In this document: positions 24,714 to 32,005 of the stretch, piece by piece
Layout of the letters: each line of letters opens with the position of its first letter
Position numbering within the stretch: position 1 is the stretch's first letter
Assembly: GCF_002954265.1 (NCBI RefSeq)
Contig: NZ_PPSL01000002.1
Span: forward strand, 248,001-312,000
DNA from: Flavipsychrobacter stenotrophus
GTDB taxonomy: Bacteria > Bacteroidota > Bacteroidia > Chitinophagales > Chitinophagaceae
Reading direction: 5' to 3'
Length of the DNA stretch: 64,000 nt
Notes under the pieces: generated by a model
What the model saw: the letters and a program-made list of their open reading frames with translations, nothing else
What the model was told of the DNA's origin: nothing
Databases searched by the model: none
Translations under genes and position numbers: made by a program

Positions 24714-25349
24714 ATGTTAATAGCAATTCTTCTTGTTTTAGCTTATTTGATCGGATCTATTCCTTCAGCGGTGTGGGTAAGCAAGTGGGTGTTTGGTTTA
24801 GATATAAGGGAACATGGCAGCGGAAACGCCGGTGCTACCAACTGTTTCAGGATATTAGGTTCTAAAGCTGGTTCGGCAGTAATGCTTATGGACATGCTTA
24901 AGGGCTTCCTGGCAGTAAAACTGGTTATTTTATCAGGTCTGCCGCATTATTGGGAGGCCTACAGGAACTTAGAAGTATTCTTAGGACTTGCATCGGTACT
25001 GGGGCATATATTCCCTATATGGGCAGAATTCAGGGGCGGTAAGGGTATCGCTACCCTATTCGGAATGATCTTATCTATTCAGCCTGCAGTGGCTGTGAGC
25101 CTGGTGGCTGTTTTCTTCTGCATGCTGTATCTTACCCGCTACGTATCACTGAGCTCAATTACTGCCAGCATAGCGTTCCCGGTAATGATCGTTTTCATAT
25201 TCAATGCGCATGAGCTGAGTTACAAACTATTTGCTATAGCCACGGCCTGCCTTGTGGTGTTGACCCACTATAAGAACATCAGCCGTTTAATTAATGGCAA
25301 TGAAAGTAAGGTAGGTTTCTTCCGTAAGAAGAAAGACCGCCATCAGTGA
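24714..25349 (+). CDS. plsY: Acyl-phosphate:glycerol-3-phosphate acyltransferase
   Basis: PlsY transfers an acyl group from acyl-phosphate to glycerol-3-phosphate, the first step of membrane phospholipid synthesis, and is an integral membrane enzyme. The 211-residue protein shows the three family motifs: GSIPSAVWVS near the N-terminus, REHGSGNAGATNCFRILG (~35-52) and FRGGKGIATLFG (~105-116). Five or more hydrophobic helices surround them. A TTG at 24708 is also in frame, but the ATG at 24714 starts the first helix cleanly. Confidence 0.94.
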   Translation: MLIAILLVLAYLIGSIPSAVWVSKWVFGLDIREHGSGNAGATNCFRILGSKAGSAVMLMDMLKGFLAVKLVILSGLPHYWEAYRNLEVFLGLASVLGHIFPIWAEFRGGKGIATLFGMILSIQPAVAVSLVAVFFCMLYLTRYVSLSSITASIAFPVMIVFIFNAHELSYKLFAIATACLVVLTHYKNISRLINGNESKVGFFRKKKDRHQ

Positions 25350-25420
25350 TCCTTTAGCCACACAATACACCCGTAAAGAATATAGGGGAGGTAGTATCCA
25401 ATAACGTAAACAGCTCTCCT

Positions 25421-26089
25421 GTGGCTTTCGACATAGAAAAAATACCGATTCACAAACGTATCATGAGTTTTTTTCACCCTGTGTGGCTCAGCCATCACCA
25501 GAGTGATATAAACCCGTACCTGGAATTACTGCTCTACAAGGGCCGCGTGCAGCTGGCAACCGCCGATGCGCTATATTCTGACGGCGTAGAATATACACCT
25601 GCAATAGGTGTACTTAACGACCTTAAAAAATTTCTCCCGCAAGTAAAAAGTGTACTTATCCTTGGTGTAGGACTGGGCAGTACGGTCAGCATTATTCGTA
25701 AGCGGGGTTATAATCCAGCCTTTACGCTGGTTGAAATAGATAAGGTGGTGCTGAGACTTGCACTCGAATTTCTTTCGGAAGACAGCGAAGCTAAGATAGA
25801 TGCCGTATGCAATGATGCGCAGGTATTTGTAGCGGAGAACACCAAACAGCATGACCTGCTGTTCATAGACATTTTTAATAGCCGTACGGTACCCGATTTC
25901 GTTTCGTCGCTATCCTTCCTTTCCAATTGCCGCAAGAGCATTGCTCCCGGTGGGCGAGTTGCCTTCAATTATATCATCAACAGCGAAGAAGAATGGGTAA
26001 GAACCCAGAAGACCTTCGCATCTGTTTTCCCTAAACACCATGTGATCAGTTCTGATATCAACAGGTTGTTTATTGGGGAGGTTGTCTGA
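25421..26089 (+). CDS. Spermidine synthase-like SAM-dependent methyltransferase-fold protein
   Basis: The 222-residue protein (start codon GTG) contains a short N-terminal beta-hairpin region (YLELLLYKGRVQLATADALYSDG). A Rossmann core follows, with VLILGVGLGSTVSIIRKRG (motif I, ~87-105), acidic residue LVEIDKVVLRLA, DAVCNDAQVFV and LLFIDIFNSRTVPDF. This resembles spermidine/spermine synthases. The canonical amine-binding sites are not clear, so the product may be different. Its stop codon is formed by a dispersed repeat (GTC TGA ACC). Confidence 0.78.
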   Translation: MAFDIEKIPIHKRIMSFFHPVWLSHHQSDINPYLELLLYKGRVQLATADALYSDGVEYTPAIGVLNDLKKFLPQVKSVLILGVGLGSTVSIIRKRGYNPAFTLVEIDKVVLRLALEFLSEDSEAKIDAVCNDAQVFVAENTKQHDLLFIDIFNSRTVPDFVSSLSFLSNCRKSIAPGGRVAFNYIINSEEEWVRTQKTFASVFPKHHVISSDINRLFIGEVV

Positions 26090-26145
26090 ACCCTGCCTAC
26101 CGGCAGGCAGGCAGGATTTTTAAAGTATTAAAAGATTTTCATGAT
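26084..26145. repeat. Gene-end repeat (TCTGAACC family), copy 3, with nested CCTGCC/GGCAGG palindrome
   Basis: GTCTGAACC supplies the TGA of the upstream gene. In this copy the usual TGATTT stretch is replaced by CCTGCCTACCGGCAGGCAGG, itself a palindrome, after which GGATTTTTAAAGTATTAAAAG and CATGATG resume. This looks like a second repeat inside the first. Confidence 0.65.
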
Positions 26146-26175
26146 GCCTGACGGTGTGGCACACGTCATGGGATT

Positions 26176-26208
26176 AGATGTGGCACACCTTGGAGGTGTG
26201 CCACATCT
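26176..26208. repeat. Perfect palindrome AGATGTGGCACACCT-TGG-AGGTGTGCCACATCT
   Basis: A fifteen-base-pair perfect stem with a three-base loop. It has no T run on either side and no second copy was found in the window, apart from the partial GTGTGGCACACG at 26154-26165. It sits twelve bases before another palindrome. Confidence 0.75.
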
Positions 26209-26219
26209 GGTTGCCGTAT

Positions 26220-26253
26220 AGATTTGACAACTTTCTAAAAAGTTGTCAAATCT
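26220..26253. repeat. Palindrome AGATTTGACAACTTT...AAAGTTGTCAAATCT, copy 1
   Basis: A fifteen-base-pair stem with loop CTAA. The second copy, at 56688-56720, has the same stem and a changed loop, so the stem is what is conserved. The gap 26090-26280 holds only repeats. Confidence 0.85.
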
Positions 26254-26283
26254 GACCACAATAAACTGCATACCACCTAAAAC

Positions 26284-26319
26284 AAAAACGCTGAAAGGTC
26301 GTAAGACATTTCAGCGTTT
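26284..26319 (-). terminator. Intrinsic terminator after the PorG-like gene
   Basis: AAACGCTGAAA and TTTCAGCGTTT form an eleven-base-pair stem around a twelve-base loop. On the minus strand a T-rich stretch (TTGTTT) follows. It is 22 bases after the stop codon of the barrel gene. Confidence 0.8.
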
Positions 26320-26341
26320 GGTATAATTAGTTGGTCGTGTT

Positions 26342-27205
26342 TTAGCGGAAGAAGCCAGGGCAACGGGTCTTCAGGTATTCTCTTGTGTTACCAAATGCGC
26401 GGAAGTAGATGGCAACAGAGATATTGGCGTACCAATACCAGTCATTGGCCTTGCTATCTCCTCTCTGGAAACCGTAGTATGGATTGTTCTTATCCCATGT
26501 AGCCAATGTATTACCGCGGTAAGCCATTGTTTTAGCCAACATTCCTTTGTAGGCATTGAGGGAATCAAGATCTACGTATGATTTGCTGACGTCATCGAGG
26601 TAGTCGGTATTGGTATATCTGAAGCCTAGTTCAGTTGTCAACATAAGTGTTTTACCAATAAAGAATTTAGCACCACCACCAAAAGGGAACGCCATGTTTA
26701 TCTGGCTGTATTGCTTACGATCGGGGTAAATAGGCAGGCCCTGACCTTCGGTGCTCAACGGGCGTAAAAATACCCTGTTACCATTAGGATCATCTGCAAA
26801 CGGATTGTAGTAGAATGCAGAAAGTCCGCCGAAAACATACGGAGTTACTTTAAAATCGTTAATTTCTATTGGGAGGAAATTCACTTCCAATGCACCATGC
26901 ATTTCGAACAGGTGTGTACCAAAGCTCAGGTTTCTAGCCCTGTTTACCGGTATGTTGCTATCACTATCAGATGCAGAAAGACTGGTATAGTTGGCTCCGA
27001 ACCTCAATCCGAAATGCGGATTCATGAAGTACTTGTATATGATACCGCCCATTGGGTGATAGCCTATTGAAGGAAACATCTTGGGTTGCAGGTCTCCATA
27101 ATAATTGGAAAGACCAAGCGTGATGCCTATTTCATGATGAGACTGCTGTGCGTTCACGCAAAATGGCAATAACAGGAACAGCGAGAGTATAATTCGTTTC
27201 AACAT
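26342..27205 (-). CDS. Outer membrane barrel, DUF6089/PorG-like
   Basis: The 287-residue protein has a signal peptide (IILSLFLLLPFCVNAQ) and continues as a predicted beta barrel. EIGITLGLSNYYGDLQ, GGIIYKYFMNPHFGLRFGANYT, THLFEMHGALEVNFLPIE, VTPYVFGGLSAFYYNP and TTELGFRYTNTDYLDDVS are all typical of the DUF6089 family that includes the T9SS component PorG. That assignment comes from pattern recognition only. The barrel could be a paralogue outside the T9SS. The ATG at 27205 was chosen over upstream in-frame ATGs because the signal peptide starts there. It is divergent from tyrS. Confidence 0.78.
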   Translation of the reverse strand: MLKRIILSLFLLLPFCVNAQQSHHEIGITLGLSNYYGDLQPKMFPSIGYHPMGGIIYKYFMNPHFGLRFGANYTSLSASDSDSNIPVNRARNLSFGTHLFEMHGALEVNFLPIEINDFKVTPYVFGGLSAFYYNPFADDPNGNRVFLRPLSTEGQGLPIYPDRKQYSQINMAFPFGGGAKFFIGKTLMLTTELGFRYTNTDYLDDVSKSYVDLDSLNAYKGMLAKTMAYRGNTLATWDKNNPYYGFQRGDSKANDWYWYANISVAIYFRAFGNTREYLKTRCPGFFR

Positions 27206-27344
27206 TATCAATTTTAGTAAAGGCATGCGAAAGATAGAAACAAATTTCGGAATAATAAACATAATTGCCAAACCAAAATTTAACATTACTTACATAAACA
27301 TTAACTACATGCGTATAAATGCTATTTATGCATGTGTATATTCT

Positions 27345-27352
27345 TATTTTTG
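27345..27352 (+). promoter_or_regulatory. -7 element TATTTTTG upstream of tyrS
   Basis: TATTTTTG fits TAnnTTTG and lies 23 bases before the tyrS ATG, giving a leader of about 16 bases. Confidence 0.6.
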
Positions 27353-27375
27353 CCGACTTATAACACACAATAACA

Positions 27376-28650
27376 ATGAACTTAATAGCCGAACTGAGGG
27401 AAAGAGGATTGCTGCACGACGTAATGCCGGGCACCGAAGAGCAACTGAATAAAGAAATGACCTCAGGTTATATAGGCTTTGATCCTACTGCCGACAGCCT
27501 GCATATAGGCAGCATGTTACAGATAACCCTGCTGATGCGCTTGCAGAAGGCCGGCCACAAGCCATATGCGCTTATTGGCGGCGCTACTGGTATGATCGGC
27601 GACCCATCGGGCAAGTCGGCAGAACGTAACCTGCTGGATGCAGAAACGATAGAAAAAAATTGCGCAGGCCAGCGCAAACAACTGGAAAAATTCCTCGACT
27701 TCAACAGCGACGCGCCTAATGCGGCGGTGATGGTCAATAACTACGACTGGTTCAAAAACTTTTCGTTCCTTGATTTTATCCGCGATGTGGGTAAGAACAT
27801 TACCGTTAACTATATGATGTCTAAAGACTCTGTGCAGAAAAGGCTGGAGACAGGCCTTTCTTTTACCGAGTTTACCTACCAGTTGATACAGGGCTATGAC
27901 TTCTTCCACTTGAACACGCACCACAATGTAAAGCTGCAGATGGGCGGAAGCGACCAGTGGGGCAATATAGTGACCGGAACAGAGCTGATACGCAGAAAAG
28001 GCGGTGGTGATGCATTTGCATTGGTTAGTCCGCTGATCACAAAAAGCGACGGCAGTAAGTTTGGTAAATCGGAAGGCGGAAATATATGGCTGGACCCTGA
28101 GCGTACCTCTCCGTATAAGTTTTATCAGTTCTGGCTGAATCTCCCGGATGTTGACGCTGCTAAGATGCTGCTGATCTATTCTTTCAAGCCGCTAGAAGAG
28201 CTGCATTCAATTATAGCCGAGCACAACAATGCATATGGCGCACGCATAGCGCAGAAGGCTCTGGCCGACGAAATAACCACACTGGTGCATAGCGCCGACG
28301 ATCTGGCGTTTGCCAAGCAGGCATCTGACATACTTTTCGGCAAATCTTCAATCGACACCTTGAGGGCGCTGAATGAAAACCAATTGATGGAAGTGCTGGA
28401 CGGTGTAGCACAAATAAACGGAGCTAAAGCACCACTAACAGAAGGACTGGACATCATTTCCTTCCTGGCTGATAATGCCATCTTACCATCGCGCGGGGAG
28501 GCCAAGAAAATGCTGCAGGCCAATGGTATCTCTATAAACAAAGAGAAAGTACCAATGGATTTTGTGATCAGGGAAGAGCACCTGCTGCATGGTAAATACC
28601 TGCTTGTATTGAAAGGCAAGAAAGAGTATACTCTGGCTATATTTAATTAA
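27376..28650 (+). CDS. tyrS: Tyrosyl-tRNA synthetase
   Basis: TyrRS attaches tyrosine to tRNA-Tyr. The 424-residue protein is a class I synthetase of the bacterial TyrS type. It shows GFDPTADSLHIGSM with the HIGH-like HIGS (43-46) and the substrate-binding region YDFFHLNTHHNVKLQMGGSDQWGNI. The KMSKS counterpart is KFGKS (~228-232), the short-loop form usual for the TyrS clade. A C-terminal S4 RNA-binding domain (~355-424, PSRGEAKKMLQANGISIN) is present. Length and domains are normal. Confidence 0.97.
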   Translation: MNLIAELRERGLLHDVMPGTEEQLNKEMTSGYIGFDPTADSLHIGSMLQITLLMRLQKAGHKPYALIGGATGMIGDPSGKSAERNLLDAETIEKNCAGQRKQLEKFLDFNSDAPNAAVMVNNYDWFKNFSFLDFIRDVGKNITVNYMMSKDSVQKRLETGLSFTEFTYQLIQGYDFFHLNTHHNVKLQMGGSDQWGNIVTGTELIRRKGGGDAFALVSPLITKSDGSKFGKSEGGNIWLDPERTSPYKFYQFWLNLPDVDAAKMLLIYSFKPLEELHSIIAEHNNAYGARIAQKALADEITTLVHSADDLAFAKQASDILFGKSSIDTLRALNENQLMEVLDGVAQINGAKAPLTEGLDIISFLADNAILPSRGEAKKMLQANGISINKEKVPMDFVIREEHLLHGKYLLVLKGKKEYTLAIFN

Positions 28651-28671
28651 GGGGTTATTATCTATAAACAG

Positions 28672-28699
28672 CAAATCCCCTGAGCGATCGGGGGATTTG
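28672..28699. terminator. Terminator between convergent tyrS and NHL-protein genes
   Basis: CAAATCCCC and GGGGATTTG form a nine-base-pair stem with a ten-base loop, followed by TTGTTT on the plus strand. It lies 22 bases after each of the two convergent stops. Confidence 0.75.
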
Positions 28700-28721
28700 T
28701 TGTTTAGGGTTTCGGTAAGTT

Positions 28722-30083
28722 TTATTCTATCGTCAGCTTGCTGGTCAATATAGTATTCCCGGCCATTGCTTTTACAAGGTAGGTACCGGACGGTAGTTTA
28801 TCTATTGCTAAAGTGATTTTTTGGCCAGTACCATTTTCTACGTTTTTTGTAAAGACTATTCTACCGGCAGCATCCAGCATAAATATTCTTACCAATGCAG
28901 TATGTTCAAAGGTTGCTGAACCGGCAATATCGAGTGTCACTTTTCCGGTTGCCGGATTAGGGAATAACCTTAACGCGTGATTTGTATAATGCACATTGGC
29001 TACTGCCAGAGTAGTGTCCGGAACGCCATCTATTTTTCTGAGTCTGTTGTTATCTGCATCAACAATAAATATATTGCTGTTGCGATCCACCGCTATGCCA
29101 GTCGGATTATTTAATTCAGCTGCAGTGGCCGGTCCGTTATCTCCGCTGAAGGCCAAAGTCCCTGTACCCGCAATAGTACTAATATTACCGGTAGTGGCAT
29201 TGATCATCCTTATGCGATCATTACCAAGATCGCACACATATAAGCTACCATCGGGCCCTAACGCTATACCATTGGGCATGTTGAGCATTGCATCGGTAGC
29301 GGGACCTCCATCCCCCAATGATGTGGCTGAAGTACTACCTGCAAAAATGGAAATCACTCCGGCTGAGTTGACCTTTCTGATAAGATTATTATAGGTGTCT
29401 GAGATGTACACATTACCCGAACGATCGGCGAGACACCTTAATGGCACACTTAATTGTGCGTTAGTAGCAGGGCCGCCGTCTCCACTATAGCCACCTGTAG
29501 TACCGGCAAATGTGGATATAACACCGGCAGAATTCACCATTCTGACCAGGTTATCGAGATTATCTGCTATAAAAACATTGTCGTTTGTGTCGACAGAAAC
29601 ACCACAAGGCCACGTCAATTGCGCAGCAGTGGCCGGGCCGCCATCTCCACCGGATCCGAAAGCTCCACCCGCCATGGTGGTGATCATACCAGTTACGTCT
29701 ATCTTTCTAATAGCACTATTTCGGTGATCTGATATGTATAGATTGCCATGCTTGTCAAACGCCAGGCAATTCGGCTGATTAAGCGTAGCATTAGTAGCAG
29801 GGCCATTGTCACCACTATATCCCATTATGCCCGTACCGGCAATAGTAGTTATTGTGCCCGAAGCAGTTATCTTCCTTATTGCATGATTGCCCTGATCAGC
29901 GATGTATATGTTACCCGCTGTATCAACAGCTACATGCGACGGCCCCGCTAAACAAGCGGCAGTAGCTGCAAATCCATCTCCTGAATAAGCAGCAGTTCCT
30001 GTGCCGGCAATTGTGTGAATGATCTGTGAGTGGGAAGCATTGCTGAACGCAGCCAGCAATAGCAGAAGTGCCATTTTTTTCAT
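28722..30083 (-). CDS. NHL-repeat secreted protein with T9SS type A sorting domain
   Basis: The 453-residue protein has a signal peptide (KKMALLLLLAAFSNASHSQ) and about six NHL beta-propeller repeats (~20-350) with YSGDGFAATAA/GDGGPATNAxL and GNIYIADxxNxxIRKI motifs. A ~75-residue T9SS type A domain (ALRLFPNPATGKVTLDI ... ILTSKLTIE) ends the chain. It is essentially the propeller half of the larger paralogue at 10294-12969 fused directly to the sorting domain. The propeller probably binds protein or sugar outside the cell; no catalytic residue was recognised. The start at 30083 is set by the signal peptide; upstream in-frame codons look untranslated. Confidence 0.9.
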   Translation of the reverse strand: MKKMALLLLLAAFSNASHSQIIHTIAGTGTAAYSGDGFAATAACLAGPSHVAVDTAGNIYIADQGNHAIRKITASGTITTIAGTGIMGYSGDNGPATNATLNQPNCLAFDKHGNLYISDHRNSAIRKIDVTGMITTMAGGAFGSGGDGGPATAAQLTWPCGVSVDTNDNVFIADNLDNLVRMVNSAGVISTFAGTTGGYSGDGGPATNAQLSVPLRCLADRSGNVYISDTYNNLIRKVNSAGVISIFAGSTSATSLGDGGPATDAMLNMPNGIALGPDGSLYVCDLGNDRIRMINATTGNISTIAGTGTLAFSGDNGPATAAELNNPTGIAVDRNSNIFIVDADNNRLRKIDGVPDTTLAVANVHYTNHALRLFPNPATGKVTLDIAGSATFEHTALVRIFMLDAAGRIVFTKNVENGTGQKITLAIDKLPSGTYLVKAMAGNTILTSKLTIE

Positions 30084-30192
30084 GTGTTTTGGTTTTAGTG
30101 TGAAAGATGATGTAAATGTAAGATTTGTGCCGCCAGTGCCCATGAAAAGTTCACCATCGGTCGAAAAAGTACATGAACGGTATTATCCTCTA

Positions 30193-30474
30193 CTACTTTA
30201 TCTGAATCTCCACCACTACCCTATCTTCAAAGTATTCGTTGATGTGCTGTATAAGCTGTTCTTTGCCTAGCTGGAGTTCCTGCTTGAGCGGGGCAACATC
30301 TGTGTAGATAGTAAGTACTTTGTTGGTGATGTCTATATTTCGGGTGTATTTGCTTATGGTCTTGCCCACTATGGTCTCCCATTCATCGCGTAGTCTTAGC
30401 TCGTGTATCTTAGACTTCCACTTCGATTGTTCCAATAAATGTTTGAGTGCTTCGCCCACACTGTAAGATCCCAT
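30193..30474 (-). CDS. DUF721 / DciA-like protein
   Basis: The 93-residue protein carries the compact DUF721 fold: SVGEALKHLLEQSKWKSKI, LRDEWETIVGKTISKYTRNI, VLTIYTDVAPLKQELQLGKEQLIQHINEYF. Family members related to DciA help load the replicative helicase in bacteria lacking DnaC, as Bacteroidota do. Whether this short version does so is inference. recF is often its neighbour elsewhere but is not here. Confidence 0.85.
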   Translation of the reverse strand: MGSYSVGEALKHLLEQSKWKSKIHELRLRDEWETIVGKTISKYTRNIDITNKVLTIYTDVAPLKQELQLGKEQLIQHINEYFEDRVVVEIQIK

Positions 30475-30599
30475 GAGCGCAAATTTACAACCTATTCCAT
30501 TTACAGGACGTGCTATTTCAATCTAAGATAAGCCGAGAAAATGCCTCACCTTTCTAATATCAACAACCTGATATATATTTATACCATTAATTGTCATTT

Positions 30600-32003
30600 A
30601 TGAGAGCAACGGTTACACTTTTAGCTATTATCCTGTTTTCCACCGTAGCCTTAGCGCAGTCTAATGCCGAGCTTGATACGCTTTACAGGCATGGCAAGTA
30701 TGCACAAGCACTAAAGATGGCCAACGAACTAATTACAGCCGACACCACCAATGCTTTTGCCTACGGGATCTCAGGCGCTGTATACCTGGAGCAAGGGAAG
30801 GGTAATGAGGCAACCCTACTGCTTGAAAAAGCTATCAGGCTGGACCAAGACAAAACTGAAATATCGGGGTGGTCACATACACAGCTAGGTAGCGTCTATG
30901 TTCGTGCAGGATTGAAAGAAAAAGGCATAAGTGAACTGAGAACAGCAGTGGCGCTCAACAAAACAGAAGCGCAAGAGAAATATGCCCAATACCTGCTGGC
31001 AGATGTACTCATAACGAGCCAACAATATGCCGAGGCGGCGACACTTGCAAAGGCCGTGATCTCCAAAGACAGCTTGTACGCACAGGCATACCTGTCGCTT
31101 GGCAGCATCTACTTCTATACCAAAGTCTATGATTCCGCTGCCTATAACTTCAAGCGGGCAATTGCGCTTAATAAAGATCGCAGCTGGGTATCGTCGTGGT
31201 CACATGCTCACCTTGCTGAGATATACATTCACAATAACAAGAAAGACAGCGCTATAGAAGAACTAACCAAAACGGTTGATCTGGGACATATCAAGCCATC
31301 AGTAAAATTTGCAGAACACCTGCTTGATTCCCTTGGAGCTGAATTGTCGAAAGAGGAACCGAAGTGGACCGTTATTGAAAGTGAGCATATGATCTTCAAT
31401 TTCCAGGATACAACCGGATGGGGACCTTCGGTAAATACCTTCGTGAAAAAGCATGACAGTGCTTATGTTGTGAACAACGAGACTTTCCATGCCCTATTGC
31501 CCAAAAAGATCACCTATAAAGTATGGAACGACAAGGGCATGGCCAAAAGAGTTACGGGGCGTGAACTTGGCTTTACAAGACCGGGACAGTGCCTTTCGCA
31601 TGTAACCAGAAATCAATCAATAGGCCATGAGATCACTCATACCCTCAGCTACTGGGGCTGGGGACAAAAACAGGTGGGCTTTGCAAAATTCATTTCAGAA
31701 GGCACTGCAGTAGCATTCAATCTTACCGGCAACGAGCAGGAAAAATATGCTGAAGCTAAAGCAATACTTCACGGAAGTAATTTCCATTCCGTCCTTGACA
31801 TATGGGACAATGATAAGACCGAAGAGAAGATACTATATCCTGTAGGTGGCGCATTTGTCACCTACCTGAATAAAAAATGTAGTGCAGAAGAGTTCAAAAT
31901 CATCGTCCTCTACCAAACGTCTTCAAGTGCCCGAAACATGCTGGGCGAAGAGCGCTTTAATAAAGTAATAAAAGAGTTCAATGAGTTGATTGGGCTGCGA
32001 TAA
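30600..32003 (+). CDS. Secreted TPR protein with HEXXH metalloprotease-like domain
   Basis: The 467-residue protein has a signal peptide (RATVTLLAIILFSTVALAQ) and TPR helices from ~25 to ~245 in two similar blocks. Each block contains a W-S-H-(T/A)-x-L-(G/A) segment, at 91 and 200. A C-terminal domain (~255-467) follows, with IGHEITHTLS giving the zinc motif H343-E344-x-x-H347, and FISEGTAVAF placing Glu367 20 residues on as a plausible third ligand. This is the gluzincin (peptidase MA-like) layout. It is presumably a periplasmic or surface protease that uses TPRs to bind partners. A TTG start at 30591 is possible, but the ATG at 30600 starts the signal peptide. Confidence 0.85.
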   Translation: MRATVTLLAIILFSTVALAQSNAELDTLYRHGKYAQALKMANELITADTTNAFAYGISGAVYLEQGKGNEATLLLEKAIRLDQDKTEISGWSHTQLGSVYVRAGLKEKGISELRTAVALNKTEAQEKYAQYLLADVLITSQQYAEAATLAKAVISKDSLYAQAYLSLGSIYFYTKVYDSAAYNFKRAIALNKDRSWVSSWSHAHLAEIYIHNNKKDSAIEELTKTVDLGHIKPSVKFAEHLLDSLGAELSKEEPKWTVIESEHMIFNFQDTTGWGPSVNTFVKKHDSAYVVNNETFHALLPKKITYKVWNDKGMAKRVTGRELGFTRPGQCLSHVTRNQSIGHEITHTLSYWGWGQKQVGFAKFISEGTAVAFNLTGNEQEKYAEAKAILHGSNFHSVLDIWDNDKTEEKILYPVGGAFVTYLNKKCSAEEFKIIVLYQTSSSARNMLGEERFNKVIKEFNELIGLR

Positions 32004-32005
32004 AA

